From the NCBI GenBank assembly GCA_903929795.1, contig CAIYWC010000037.1, positions 62,001 to 126,000 of the forward strand: DNA of 64,000 bases. Direction: 5' to 3'. Position 1 is the stretch's first letter. Each line of letters opens with the position of its first letter. The notes beneath the pieces are model-generated. The model was not told the DNA's origin, did no database searches, and saw only the letters and a list, made by a program, of their open reading frames with translations. Below are positions 8,041 to 16,539 of this stretch, piece by piece. Source of the stretch: an uncultured Myxococcales bacterium. Lineage in GTDB: Bacteria; Myxococcota_A; UBA9042. The translations under genes and the position numbers were made by a program.

Positions 8041-9075
8041 TCACGGCGCTTCCCGCCCACAGGCGCTGCGGGCGACTTCACTGACCGCGCGCTCCGGGTC
8101 GCGACCGTCGCGCTCGGCGCTCACGCGGGCCTGCTTGAGCCAGGCGTCGCTGGGCCGCTGGGCCTCGCGATGCAGGCAATAGAAGCGGATGCGCAAGAGC
8201 ACGTCCGTGGAGACGCCGATGCTGGCGGCTTGCTGCTCCACGTTGGCCACAGTTTGCTCGGTGGCCCGGGAGCCGAACGCCGCCCACACGCGCTGCTTGC
8301 GCTGCTCTTCCTTGACGATCCGCGTGTAGGCGGTCAGGCCGCCAAGCCCCAGCAGGCCGACGAGGGCAACCGCAACCGGCAGCGTCGGCAACTGCACAAA
8401 CCCGAACAGCGGCTTGCGATGCGCCAGCGGCTCCGCGTTCTCCGGGTCCGCTACGCCGCAGCGCGCGCAAGTGCGGGTGCCACGCGGCTGCAGTTCAGCG
8501 CACCGGCCACACGGGACGCGATTGGCCAGCACGGCAGTGGGCGGCGCGTCGACTGGTGCCGACTCGTCCGGCGCTGGCTCGGCGACGGGCACCGGCTGCG
8601 GCGAGGCAGGGGCGGGTGAAGCGGGTCGCGCGCGGCTTGGGTCCCAAAGCGGTGCGGCAAGGAGTGTCGGCGGTGCCCCACCCGAGACCGATCGCGCGGC
8701 ACGCTCGGTCGATGGCTGCCGACCTGGCGACGCTGGACGGCTCGGTTCCGCCGGCGCGCTCGAGACGGGGGGCTCGGCGTTTGGCACAAAACTGCCGCTC
8801 GGCGTGCGGCATTTGCGGCAATGCGAAGCGCTGACATGGGTGGGATTGCCGCACTGGCTGCAGCGCACCAACGCTGGGACGATGGGCCCAGGCGACAGCG
8901 GATCAGGCGCGCCGCAGTGGCTGCACGCCTGCTTGACCGACATGACGCCGTTGCCGCAGCTGACGCAGCGGTGCCTGGCCTTGGTGGGCATGGGTTCGGC
9001 GCAGCCGCATTGCGCGCACGGCCGCTTGGCGGAACCGACGGGATGGCCGCACTCGATGCAGACGCCGGCTACCAC
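8041..9075 (-). CDS. Multi-zinc-ribbon membrane protein
   Basis: A 344-residue protein starting at GTG9075 with GGAGGG about 9 nt upstream. The N-terminal about 105 residues hold repeated CxxC pairs forming zinc ribbons (CIECG...CAQCG, CVSCG...CSHCG, CSQCG...CRKC). A Pro/Ala-rich linker and one more ribbon (CGRCAEL...CARCG, about residues 190-215) follow. A single membrane helix (TLPVAVALVGLLGLGGL) is near residue 240, then a soluble tail of about 85 residues. The function is unknown; the ribbons suggest protein-protein or nucleic-acid contacts on the cytosolic side. It is divergent from the pilin gene. Confidence 0.8.
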   Translation of the reverse strand: MVAGVCIECGHPVGSAKRPCAQCGCAEPMPTKARHRCVSCGNGVMSVKQACSHCGAPDPLSPGPIVPALVRCSQCGNPTHVSASHCRKCRTPSGSFVPNAEPPVSSAPAEPSRPASPGRQPSTERAARSVSGGAPPTLLAAPLWDPSRARPASPAPASPQPVPVAEPAPDESAPVDAPPTAVLANRVPCGRCAELQPRGTRTCARCGVADPENAEPLAHRKPLFGFVQLPTLPVAVALVGLLGLGGLTAYTRIVKEEQRKQRVWAAFGSRATEQTVANVEQQAASIGVSTDVLLRIRFYCLHREAQRPSDAWLKQARVSAERDGRDPERAVSEVARSACGREAP

Positions 9076-9102
9076 GGATCAGCTCCCTCCTCAGACTGCG
9101 GC

Positions 9103-9131
9103 AGTCTAGCCGATGTTTCAAACGCCGCCAA
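9103..9131 (-). promoter_or_regulatory. Candidate promoter of the zinc-ribbon gene
   Basis: Minus strand TTGGCG (9131-9126), 17 nt spacer, TAGACT (9108-9103), about 27 nt upstream of GTG9075. Confidence 0.5.
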
Positions 9132-9281
9132 TTTCAGGCTCTTTCCACTTGTTGGCTGGCTTGGTTGGGTATCGAAACGCTGCGCACGCCTGGCGCGCAC
9201 TCGTTTTTCTCTTGCAGCACCGCAAAGTAAGCGCGTCCCGAATCCCGATCGCGCGATTTCAAAGCTTCGCAGCGGGCTATT

Positions 9282-9309
9282 TTGCGACCCGCGCAAGCCG
9301 CGCTACACT
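9282..9309 (+). promoter_or_regulatory. Candidate promoter of the pilin gene
   Basis: TTGCGA (9282-9287), 16 nt spacer, TACACT (9304-9309), 34 nt before GTG9344. The rest of the 268 bp gap between the two divergent genes shows nothing else I can support. Confidence 0.5.
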
Positions 9310-9343
9310 GTGGGGCACGACCCGTAACCTTGGGAGGGATGTC

Positions 9344-9943
9344 GTGCGTATCGGACAGCCACCGTCCCCGTTGCCAACGCCGCCGGCTCGCGCACGCGGC
9401 TTCACCTTGTTGGAGCTGATGGTGAGCGTCGCGATCATCGCGATCCTGGCCACCGTCGCGGTGCCGCAATTCACACACCACATGCGCATGGCGCGGACGG
9501 CGGAAGCGACCTTGATGTTGGACGTCATGAAAAAGGGCGCGACGATGTACTACGCCGCGCCGCGTACGCTGCAGGACGGGACGCGGCTGCCGTGCCAGTT
9601 TCCAAGCGCGGTGGGGATCACACCGGCGGGTGCATCGTGCTGCGATCCGGCGCTGGATACGGACGCCGACGGCCGCTGCGATGAGAACCCGCAAGCTTTC
9701 AACAGTCCGACATGGGAAGCGCTGGGTTTTGGCCTCGCGTCCCAGCATTTTTTTCAGTACACGTTCCAGGGAACCGGCGCGCTGAATACCGCGAACGCCA
9801 CGATGTCGGCTTACGGCGATCAGGACTGTGACGGCGTGATGGCGACGTTCCACCTGGTGCTCGACGGCGATCCGGCGGCGACGATGTCCGGTTGTGATTC
9901 CACGACTTCTGCCGGATTCTTCCATGATTTTGAGACCGAGTGA
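9344..9943 (+). CDS. Type IV pilin-like protein (prepilin leader)
   Basis: A 199-residue prepilin. The 19-residue leader ends RARG, and the mature protein starts FTLLELMVSVAIIAILATVAVPQF, with Phe+1 for N-methylation and Glu+5 for assembly, processed by PilD. I chose GTG9344 because GGGAGGG is 5 nt upstream and the leader then has a normal length. The C-terminal part has Cys residues and a short Asp-rich loop (DTDADGRCDE). It is a lone pilin: no pil assembly genes are in the window, so it may be a minor pilin or pseudopilin. The crotonase gene follows after 10 nt. Confidence 0.85.
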   Translation: MRIGQPPSPLPTPPARARGFTLLELMVSVAIIAILATVAVPQFTHHMRMARTAEATLMLDVMKKGATMYYAAPRTLQDGTRLPCQFPSAVGITPAGASCCDPALDTDADGRCDENPQAFNSPTWEALGFGLASQHFFQYTFQGTGALNTANATMSAYGDQDCDGVMATFHLVLDGDPAATMSGCDSTTSAGFFHDFETE

Positions 9944-9953
9944 GGCTTTGACC

Positions 9954-10751
9954 ATGCACCCAACGCAGACCGACCCGCCAGTCCTGCTGCGCCATGACGG
10001 CGCGGTGGCGATCCTGCAGCTGAACCGGCCGGCTAATCGCAACAGCATGACGCCGGAGCTGCTGGACGCGTTTGCCGGCGCTGTCCGCGCGGTGCGGGCC
10101 CAGCCGGACGTGCGCTGCCTGGTGGTGACCGGCTCGGGCGCGTGCTTCAGCGCGGGCGCGGATTTCCGCAGCCAAATCCAGCGTGATGGCGAGCACTTGT
10201 CGTCGCCGGAGCGGTCCGCGGCGATGTACGAGCCGTTCCTGTCGCTAGGCGATGTCGAAGTGCCGGTCCTGGGCGCGCTGCAGGGCCATGCGGTCGGCGG
10301 CGGCTTTGGCCTGTCGCTGATGACCGATATCCGGATCGTCGCCGCGGACAGCAAGTTCGGCGCAAATTTCGCGCGGTTGGGCCTGCACCCTGGCATGGCG
10401 ATCAGCTACCTGCTGCCGCGCCTGACCGGCGTGCCGCGCGCGTGCGAGCTGCTGTTCACCGGCCGGCTGTTCACGGGCCAGGAGGGTGTCGACATGGGCC
10501 TGTTTCTGCGCGCCGTGCCGGCTGATCGGGTGCTGGCGCAAACGGTGGCGCTGGCGCACGAGATCGCCGCGAACGCGCCGATCGCGGTGCGGATGATGAA
10601 AAAATCGATCTACCAAGGCGTCGGCTGGGATCCGCGAACGGCTGCGTGGCGCGAGGCTTTTGCCCAAGCCGCGACGGTGGAGACCGACGACGCGAAAGAG
10701 GGCGTCGCCGCGCTGCTGGCCAAGCGCCAGCCGCAGTTTACCGGCCGGTAG
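9954..10751 (+). CDS. Enoyl-CoA hydratase/isomerase family protein
   Basis: A 265-residue crotonase-fold protein. The oxyanion-hole segments are recognisable: CFSAGADF near residue 62 and GHAVGGGFGLSLMTD near residue 110, followed by FGANFARLGLHPG. The two glutamates used by enoyl-CoA hydratases (in GGGCELAM and the xPEIxLG segment of the rat enzyme) are not found at the matching positions, so hydration is doubtful and isomerase, dehalogenase or thioesterase activity is possible. ATG9954 follows a weak GTGAGG. It lies 10 nt after the pilin gene, a pairing without obvious meaning. Confidence 0.82.
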   Translation: MHPTQTDPPVLLRHDGAVAILQLNRPANRNSMTPELLDAFAGAVRAVRAQPDVRCLVVTGSGACFSAGADFRSQIQRDGEHLSSPERSAAMYEPFLSLGDVEVPVLGALQGHAVGGGFGLSLMTDIRIVAADSKFGANFARLGLHPGMAISYLLPRLTGVPRACELLFTGRLFTGQEGVDMGLFLRAVPADRVLAQTVALAHEIAANAPIAVRMMKKSIYQGVGWDPRTAAWREAFAQAATVETDDAKEGVAALLAKRQPQFTGR

Positions 10752-10799
10752 CCGGACCGATTATCCACCCACAGAAACGATGCATACGCATTTTTGCCG

Positions 10800-10827
10800 T
10801 TGCCCCGCCGGCGGGTTGCGCTATCTT
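10800..10827 (+). promoter_or_regulatory. Candidate promoter of the YceI lipoprotein
   Basis: TTGCCC (10800-10805), 16 nt spacer, TATCTT (10822-10827). The 12 bp palindrome CCCGCCGGCGGG (10804-10815) lies in the spacer and could be an operator or the end of a terminator for the crotonase gene. Confidence 0.4.
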
Positions 10828-10906
10828 GGCCGCGCTGGACGGCGCCGCGCACTTTTGCTGCGGGGATCAACGCCCAGCCGCAATTTCTCATGACCGGAGT
10901 TCTTTC

Positions 10907-11608
10907 ATGTCACTCTATCGCTCTTTGATTCTCGTCACTTCGCTCTGCGCGCTGACCGCGCTGGCTGGCTGCGCCAAGGACCCGTCCAAGGACGCGCCCG
11001 CCGCGAAGGTCTCCGAGCCCGCACCAGAAGAGAAGCCCGCTGAGCCGACGCCACCGCCAGCCGCCCCCGCTGCTGCGCCGTCGCCCACCGCTGCGCCAGC
11101 CGCGCAACCGGTCGCGTTGACCGGCTCGATCGGCTTTATCGGCTCCAAGGTCACGGGCTCCCACAACGGCGAATTCAAGGACTTCAAAGGCAGCATCGCG
11201 CTCAAGGACGGCAAGCCCGAAGGCGGCCAGCTTGAATTCACCGTGCAGACGGCCAGCCTCGTGACGCTCGACGCCAATCCGATGAAAGAGAAGCTGGAAG
11301 GCCACCTGAAGAGCCCAGACTTCTTTGATGTCGCCAAGTTCCCGACCGCGACGTTCACTTCGACTGAAATCAACGTCGGCGGACCAAACGGCGCGACGCA
11401 CACGATCAAGGGCAAGCTGACGCTGCGCGGCGTGACCAAGGACGTCGAGTTTCCGGCGACGCTGGCATTGGCCGGCAAGGACATCAGCGGCAAGACGGAA
11501 TTCTCCATCAACCGCAAGGACTTCGGCATCGTGTTCGCCGGCATGCCCAATGACCTGATCCGCGACGGCGTGGTCATCAAGATCGACGTCAAGGCGACGC
11601 TGCCATAA
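10907..11608 (+). CDS. YceI-domain lipoprotein
   Basis: A 233-residue lipoprotein with the lipobox LAGC near residue 21, then a Pro/Ala-rich linker to about residue 70, then a complete YceI domain (about 72-233). YceI proteins form a lipocalin-like beta barrel that binds isoprenoid or other hydrophobic ligands in the periplasm. Family features seen are FIGSKVTGSHNGEF, LKSPDFFDVAKFPTATFTS, KGKLTLRGVTKDV and NRKDFGI near the C-terminus. GGAG lies about 8 nt before ATG10907. Confidence 0.88.
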   Translation: MSLYRSLILVTSLCALTALAGCAKDPSKDAPAAKVSEPAPEEKPAEPTPPPAAPAAAPSPTAAPAAQPVALTGSIGFIGSKVTGSHNGEFKDFKGSIALKDGKPEGGQLEFTVQTASLVTLDANPMKEKLEGHLKSPDFFDVAKFPTATFTSTEINVGGPNGATHTIKGKLTLRGVTKDVEFPATLALAGKDISGKTEFSINRKDFGIVFAGMPNDLIRDGVVIKIDVKATLP

Positions 11609-11629
11609 GCGGCGCGCCCTGACACGACG

Positions 11630-11646
11630 ACCTCGCCCGTCGAGGT
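11630..11646 (+). terminator. Possible terminator hairpin after the YceI gene
   Basis: ACCTCG, loop CCCGT, CGAGGT forms a 6 bp stem 22 nt after the stop codon. No T-run follows, so the call is tentative. Confidence 0.3.
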
Positions 11647-11698
11647 GAAGCGGCGACCATTCGGGATTGTGCTCCCCTGAGTGGCCGCCGCTGGCGTT

Positions 11699-11727
11699 TT
11701 GCCAAGCGTTGCCAAGCAGCGTACGAT
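11699..11727 (+). promoter_or_regulatory. Candidate promoter of the SPFH gene
   Basis: TTGCCA (11699-11704), 17 nt spacer, TACGAT (11722-11727), 22 nt before ATG11750. Confidence 0.45.
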
Positions 11728-11749
11728 CGCGGCCTACCTTGGAGGCGCC

Positions 11750-12721
11750 ATGATCCCGCTTTTTGGCTTTGCCGTCGTCATCGGGCTGGTCGTGCTGTTC
11801 TCGTCGTTTGTGACGGTCAGTCAAGGCACCGTCGGCGTGGTCACGATGTTTGGCAAATACGGCCGCGTGCTGCGCCCCGGGCTGAACATCAAGCTGCCGC
11901 TGGTCGAGTCGATCTACAAACGGATTTCCATCCAGAACCGCTCCGTTGAGCTGGAATTTCAAGCAATTACCTCGGACCAGGCCACGGTCGGCTTCAAGGC
12001 GATGCTGCTCTACGCCGTGCTGAACCACGACGAGGAGACGATCAAGAACGTCGCGTTCAAGTTCATCGACGACCGCAGCTTCATGCAAGCGCTGGTGCGG
12101 ACGGTGGAAGGCAGCGTGCGCTCGTTCGTCGCGACCAAGCGGCAGTCGGAGATCCTCAGCCTGCGCCGCGAGATCGTGCACGAAGTGAAGTCGCAGCTGG
12201 ACGCCAGCCTAGAGGATTGGGGCTATCATCTCATCGACTTGCAGATGAACGACATCGTTTTTGACGAGGTCATCATGACGTCCATGGCCAAGGTCGTGGC
12301 CTCCGCCAACATGCGCGCGGCGGCCGAGAACGAGGGCCAAGCGCTGCTGATCACCAAGACCAAGGCGGCGGAAGCGGAAGGGCGCGCGATCCAGATCTCG
12401 GCGGAAGCGCAGCGCGAGGCCAGCAAGCTGCAAGGCCAGGGCGTGGCGCAGTTCCGCGAGGAGATGGCCAAAGGCGTGCGGCAGTCCGTGGAGCAGATGA
12501 AGGCGGCGGGGCTGGACCCGGGCTTTTTGCTGTTCTTCATGTGGACGGAATCGCTCAAGCATTTCGCTGAACAGGGCAAGGGCAACGTGATCTTCCTGGA
12601 CGGCTCCACCGAAGGGATGCAGCGGCAAATGCGCGAGATGATGGCGATGAACCAGCTGAACACGCTGCCCAAGGCGCCGCCGCCGCCGATTCCGCGGCAG
12701 GTTCCGCCTCGCGCGGAGTAG
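11750..12721 (+). CDS. SPFH/band 7 (stomatin-like) membrane protein
   Basis: A 323-residue protein with an N-terminal membrane helix (FAVVIGLVVLFSSFVTVSQG) followed by an SPFH/band 7 domain (VSQGTVGVVTMFGKYGRVLRPGLNIKLPL...ATVGFKAMLLYAV) and a long Ala/Glu/Gln-rich coiled coil (about residues 185-265). Such proteins form oligomeric rings or microdomains in the inner membrane and often scaffold proteases or other enzymes. GGAGG directly precedes ATG11750. No NfeD partner is present; the next gene, 51 nt downstream, is a tandem AAA ATPase. Confidence 0.86.
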   Translation: MIPLFGFAVVIGLVVLFSSFVTVSQGTVGVVTMFGKYGRVLRPGLNIKLPLVESIYKRISIQNRSVELEFQAITSDQATVGFKAMLLYAVLNHDEETIKNVAFKFIDDRSFMQALVRTVEGSVRSFVATKRQSEILSLRREIVHEVKSQLDASLEDWGYHLIDLQMNDIVFDEVIMTSMAKVVASANMRAAAENEGQALLITKTKAAEAEGRAIQISAEAQREASKLQGQGVAQFREEMAKGVRQSVEQMKAAGLDPGFLLFFMWTESLKHFAEQGKGNVIFLDGSTEGMQRQMREMMAMNQLNTLPKAPPPPIPRQVPPRAE

Positions 12722-12772
12722 CCGCTTGCGCTAGCATCGGTGGCGCGCGACTGCCGCGCCCGTCAGGTTGTC

Positions 12773-14944
12773 ATGCCACCGCCCGATCGCGATTCAGGCT
12801 CGCCCGACGTCCAAACCCACCTGCGCCTCTGCCTGCAATGGCTGGCGACGGCAGGTCGGCTCCTGCGCTGCCGGCTGAGCCTCGCGACGCAGGTGCGCCA
12901 GGCGCGCGCCGCGGGGCTGACCGAGGAAGAAGCGCTCCAGTCGGCCGATCCCGCCCGCGCGGAGGTGCGCGTGCTCGCGAACGCGTTGGCGCACGTGGAG
13001 GCCGAGGCCGCGGCGCTCGGACTGCAGCTGCCGATGGACGCGCTGGCGGAGCAGCACCAGCTGGACGCGCTGGACCGGCAGATCCTGACGCTGGCCGTGG
13101 CGCCGCACGTGGACGTGGATATCCGCGACGCGATCGCGCGCTTCAACGACAACCTGCTGGCCAACACCGTGGACGTGCGGTTGTGCCTGGAATTCCTTGT
13201 GCAGGACCCGGTGGAGCGGCTGGCCGTGCGTGCGCGCTTTGCCCCGGACGGGCCACTGCGCGCGGCGCGGCTGATCGCCATGGACCGGCCACCGGGCGGA
13301 AACGCGGAGAACTTGCTGGGCCAGGAGATCGTGCCGGCGCCGCGCGCGTTGCAGTTGCTGCTGGGGGAACAGGGCCTGCTGGACACATCAATGGCTGGCA
13401 TGGCAGCGTTTTCCTGGCCCAACGTGGCGCTGGAGTCGGTGGGGCTGCCGCCGGGCCAGATCGAGCCGCTGCTGAGCCTGCTGCAACAGCACAACTCCGT
13501 GGCGACCCGCGCGCCGCGCAATGCACCGTTTGCCCTGCCCGCGGCGTTGGTGGTGGAGATTTCCGGACCGCCGGGCACTGGCAAGACGATGCTGGTGCAC
13601 GCCCTGGCCAAGCACCTGGCCAAGCCGCTGCTGGAGATCGACGCGGCGCGGCTGGCCGAGCAGAGCGATGCGGATCTGGCGCGCAACCTCTACAGCGCGC
13701 TGGATCAGGCGCGGCTGGCCGACGCGGTCCTGGTGCTGGACGGCGTGGACGCGCTGTGCGGCAAGGGCTCGACGCGGCTGGGGCTGCTGCAGGACGCGTT
13801 CGCGGGGCACGCGGGCATCGTGGTGCTGACGTCGCGCGATACTGCCGCGCTGGACGCGCTTGTGGACCGGTTCGTGGTGCAGCGGCTGGTGCTGGAGACG
13901 CCGGCGGCGGCGGAGCGCGCGCGGATCTTTCGCCTGCACAAGCCCGACGGCGTGGCGATCGCCGCGGATTGCGACGTCGAGGCGCTGGCCGACCAGTACG
14001 CGTTTCCGGGCGCGCTGATTCGCAACGCCATGCAGGTGGCAGTCAACCGCGCGACAGCGGCCGATCCGCAACATCCTGAGATCACGCATGAAATCCTGAG
14101 ACGCGCGTGCCAGGAGCAAATTCGCGCCAGCCTGGACGAATACGCGGTGCGGCGGAAATACGATCTCACGCTGGCTGATCTGGTGGTGCCGCCGGAGACG
14201 CGGGACGACATCGAGGAGTTGTTCACCGCCGCCAAGCACCGCGGAACCGTGCTGCATCACTGGGGTTTTGGCCAGAAGATCTCGACCGGCAAGGGCCTGA
14301 TCGCGCTGTTCTCCGGCGAGCCGGGCACGGGCAAGACGCTGTGCGCCACGATCCTGGCCCACGAGCTGGACCAGCAGCTGTTCCAAATCTCGATTCCGCG
14401 CGTTGTGTCCAAGTGGATCGGCGAAACCGAGAAGAATATTGAGAAAATCTTTGAGTCCGCGCGCGCGGCCCACGGCATCTTGCTGTTTGACGAGGCCGAT
14501 TCCCTGTTTGCCAGCCGCACCAAGGTCGAGAGCTCGGTGGATCGCTACAGCAACATGGCGACGAACATTTTGCTGCAGGAAATCGAGAACTTCGAAGGCA
14601 TCGTGCTGCTGACGACCAACCTGGAAAAAAACATCGACAAGGCGTTCCAGCGGCGCATCGGCTTCAAGGTGCATTTTCCGTTTCCGGAGAGCGAATACCG
14701 CGCCCACATCTGGCAAACGCTGATTCCGGCAGCGTGTCCGATGGACGACGACGTGGATTGGCAGGACCTGGGCGAGCGGTTTGAGCTGTCAGGCGGCCAC
14801 ATCAAGAATGCGGTGCTGCGGGCGGCCTACCAGGCGGCAGCTGAGGACAAGCCGCTGGCGACGCGGCACCTGGAGTTCGCGGCGCGCCAGGAGTGCAAGA
14901 ACGCTGGCAAGGTCTTCCGCGCGGCGCGGAATCGGGACTACTGA
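12773..14944 (+). CDS. Tandem AAA+ ATPase with a degenerate first module
   Basis: About 723 residues. An N-terminal helical region (about 1-250) precedes two AAA modules. Module 1 has Walker A GPPGTGKTM near residue 264, but its Walker B region reads VLVLDGVDAL, so the usual DE pair is lost. Module 2 is canonical, with GEPGTGKTL near residue 515, GILLFDEADSLF near 567 and TTNLEKNIDKAFQRRI as sensor/arginine-finger region. Module 2 therefore probably hydrolyses ATP while module 1 may only bind it. I chose ATG12773; a GTG at 12740 is in frame. The SGNH gene overlaps the stop (TGATG). The substrate is unknown; a link to contractile injection systems is conceivable but no such genes are here. Confidence 0.82.
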   Translation: MPPPDRDSGSPDVQTHLRLCLQWLATAGRLLRCRLSLATQVRQARAAGLTEEEALQSADPARAEVRVLANALAHVEAEAAALGLQLPMDALAEQHQLDALDRQILTLAVAPHVDVDIRDAIARFNDNLLANTVDVRLCLEFLVQDPVERLAVRARFAPDGPLRAARLIAMDRPPGGNAENLLGQEIVPAPRALQLLLGEQGLLDTSMAGMAAFSWPNVALESVGLPPGQIEPLLSLLQQHNSVATRAPRNAPFALPAALVVEISGPPGTGKTMLVHALAKHLAKPLLEIDAARLAEQSDADLARNLYSALDQARLADAVLVLDGVDALCGKGSTRLGLLQDAFAGHAGIVVLTSRDTAALDALVDRFVVQRLVLETPAAAERARIFRLHKPDGVAIAADCDVEALADQYAFPGALIRNAMQVAVNRATAADPQHPEITHEILRRACQEQIRASLDEYAVRRKYDLTLADLVVPPETRDDIEELFTAAKHRGTVLHHWGFGQKISTGKGLIALFSGEPGTGKTLCATILAHELDQQLFQISIPRVVSKWIGETEKNIEKIFESARAAHGILLFDEADSLFASRTKVESSVDRYSNMATNILLQEIENFEGIVLLTTNLEKNIDKAFQRRIGFKVHFPFPESEYRAHIWQTLIPAACPMDDDVDWQDLGERFELSGGHIKNAVLRAAYQAAAEDKPLATRHLEFAARQECKNAGKVFRAARNRDY

Positions 14945-15795
14945 TGGGCAAAACCGCACAGATCTTGGTGATTCTCGCGTTGATGGGGCTGCCGGCCTGC
15001 CGCCGGGCTGGCGTGCCGACGCCGGAGTCGTTTGGCGACAACCCGCAGGCAACCGATGACCCAACGCTGACGACGGACGAGGACATCGCCGACGACGCAA
15101 CGCCCGCGGACGTGGCCATGCCGAAGGGCGGCAACGTGCTGTTCATCGGCAATAGTTACACGTATGTCAACGACTTGCCGGGCATGACCGTGCAATTTGC
15201 CCACAGCGGCGGCGCGGCGGTGCAGCAAACGTCGGTCACCTTGGGCGGCGCGACGCTGGCGGGGATCATCGCGCAAACCCAGGCCGTGGCGACGATCGCG
15301 CAGGGCGGCTGGCGATTCGTGGTGCTGCAAGGCCAATCGGTGGAGCCGGCCGGTGATCTGGCGGATTTCCTGCCCGCCGCGCACACGCTGTCGGACGACG
15401 CCCATGCCGCGGGCGCGACGGTGGCGTTCTACCAGACCTGGCCGCGCAAGGCGGGCGATGCGCTGTACCAGCAGGCGTGGACGGGTGGCACGCCGCAGGC
15501 CCTGGCCAAGCTGTTGAAGGACGGCTACCAGCAAGCGGCGGACCAAAATGCCGGTATCCGCGTGCCCGTGGGCGACGCGTGGATGCTGGCGCTCGCGCAA
15601 TATCCGGAGATCAACCTGTACCAGGCGGACGGCTCGCATCCGGTGACGGCGGGGACTTATCTCGCGGCGTGCGTGTTCTCGGTGACGCTGTTCTCGGTCG
15701 ATCCGATGGTGGTGGCCTGGGCGCCGCCTGACCTGGATCCGACCCAGGCGTGGATGCTGCGCAAGATTTGTCAGCGGGCGACCAGCGGGCCGTAG
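14944..15795 (+). CDS. SGNH/GDSL-type hydrolase lipoprotein
   Basis: A 283-residue lipoprotein (lipobox LPAC near residue 18, then an acidic Asp/Thr-rich linker). The SGNH fold starts at VLFIGNSYTYVNDLP, whose Ser is the likely nucleophile. An Asp-x-x-His pair (DGSHP) sits near residue 230, with a Gln-rich block (VLQGQSVEP) between. The reaction is probably ester hydrolysis of an envelope or external polymer. ATG14944 overlaps the stop of the AAA gene, implying translational coupling. Its stop codon abuts that of the convergent SCP2 gene. Confidence 0.82.
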   Translation: MGKTAQILVILALMGLPACRRAGVPTPESFGDNPQATDDPTLTTDEDIADDATPADVAMPKGGNVLFIGNSYTYVNDLPGMTVQFAHSGGAAVQQTSVTLGGATLAGIIAQTQAVATIAQGGWRFVVLQGQSVEPAGDLADFLPAAHTLSDDAHAAGATVAFYQTWPRKAGDALYQQAWTGGTPQALAKLLKDGYQQAADQNAGIRVPVGDAWMLALAQYPEINLYQADGSHPVTAGTYLAACVFSVTLFSVDPMVVAWAPPDLDPTQAWMLRKICQRATSGP

Positions 15796-15801
15796 CTACG
15801 G
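15790..15801. other. 12 bp palindrome spanning two convergent stop codons
   Basis: CCGTAGCTACGG contains the TAG stop of the SGNH gene and, on the other strand, the TAG stop of the SCP2 gene. It could be a small bidirectional terminator stem or coincidence. Confidence 0.35.
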
Positions 15802-16410
15802 ACCCAACAGCGCAGTCAGGAGCTTGCCGGGCAGGCCGATATCGCCGGCCAGCCGGAGCTTGCCGCTGACCAGCACGCCCATCGGCGGAGTCCGCGCGGC
15901 ACCCAGCGCCACCAGGTCGTCGGCGTCGACTTCAATCGTCGTTGTCGCCCGATCGTACGCCGCGGGTCCCGCGCCAATCGTCAGCACGTAGCGGTAGCGG
16001 TCGTCGTATTCGCGGTCGTGAATCACCAGCGCCAGGCTGCCGCCAATCGCGATCGCCGCGCGAATCCGCGCCGGATTCACCCGCAACGCGGTCAGGTCAG
16101 GCACTTCCGCCGGCTGGCCCAGGCGCTGAAGCAGCGCAACCTGCCGCTCGCGCAGCGCACCCGTCACCGCCTCGCGAAAATGCGCCTCGGTCGCCGTGAT
16201 CTGCAGGCCAATCGGCCCCACGGCGCCCGGCTGCACGTCCAGGCGACCGTTCACCAGGGCCACGGACCACGAACCGCCGTCGTGCACGTGGTACACGACG
16301 CGATCCGGCAGCGAGATCGCCGGCAACCGCAGCGGCAGCGTGGGCAGATGGCGCTCAAAGAACGCCGCGGGCTTGAGTGATCGCGGCAGGGAAAAATAGG
16401 CGTCGGGCAT
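15796..16410 (-). CDS. SCP2 sterol-binding-like domain protein
   Basis: A 204-residue soluble protein. The C-terminal half resembles the SCP-2 fold: a beta strand in TTTIEVDADDLVALGAA followed by MGVLVSGKLRLAGDIGLPGKLLTAL, the usual ending of SCP2 modules that bind lipids or fatty acyl-CoA. The N-terminal half contains VVYHVHDGGSWSVALVNGRLDVQPG, also SCP2-like. I chose ATG16410 (MPDAYF); a start at 16506 adds 32 Pro/Gly-rich residues of low credibility. No ribosome binding site is obvious for either start. Confidence 0.65.
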   Translation of the reverse strand: MPDAYFSLPRSLKPAAFFERHLPTLPLRLPAISLPDRVVYHVHDGGSWSVALVNGRLDVQPGAVGPIGLQITATEAHFREAVTGALRERQVALLQRLGQPAEVPDLTALRVNPARIRAAIAIGGSLALVIHDREYDDRYRYVLTIGAGPAAYDRATTTIEVDADDLVALGAARTPPMGVLVSGKLRLAGDIGLPGKLLTALLGP

Positions 16411-16447
16411 GGTGGTTGGGCGGTCCTGCGCCGCGTTCGTCCCGGCG

Positions 16448-16473
16448 CCTGTCGGAAAGCCTTTCCCGGCAGG
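16448..16473. terminator. Hairpin in the gap between the SCP2 and pseudokinase genes
   Basis: CCTGTCGG pairs with CCGGCAGG and the inner AAA pairs with TTT around a GCC loop. It is downstream of the pseudokinase stop on the minus strand and may end that transcript. Confidence 0.4.
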
Positions 16474-16510
16474 CTCCAGGCTTGGGGTTGAGGGCCGTCG
16501 GGGCAAGGCG

Positions 16511-16529
16511 CCGCGAAGTGATTTCGCGG
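16511..16529. terminator. Terminator-like hairpin after the pseudokinase gene
   Basis: CCGCGAA, loop GTGAT, TTCGCGG is a perfect 7 bp stem 10 nt beyond the minus-strand stop at 16540, with outer GGCGC/GCGCC pairs that could extend it. No T-run is present. Confidence 0.45.
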
Positions 16530-16539
16530 GGTTTCGCGC

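Noticed and set aside
16411-16506. N-terminal extension of the SCP2 protein to 16506
   Set aside because: The added 32 residues are Pro/Gly-rich, overlap hairpins in the gap and have no ribosome binding site.
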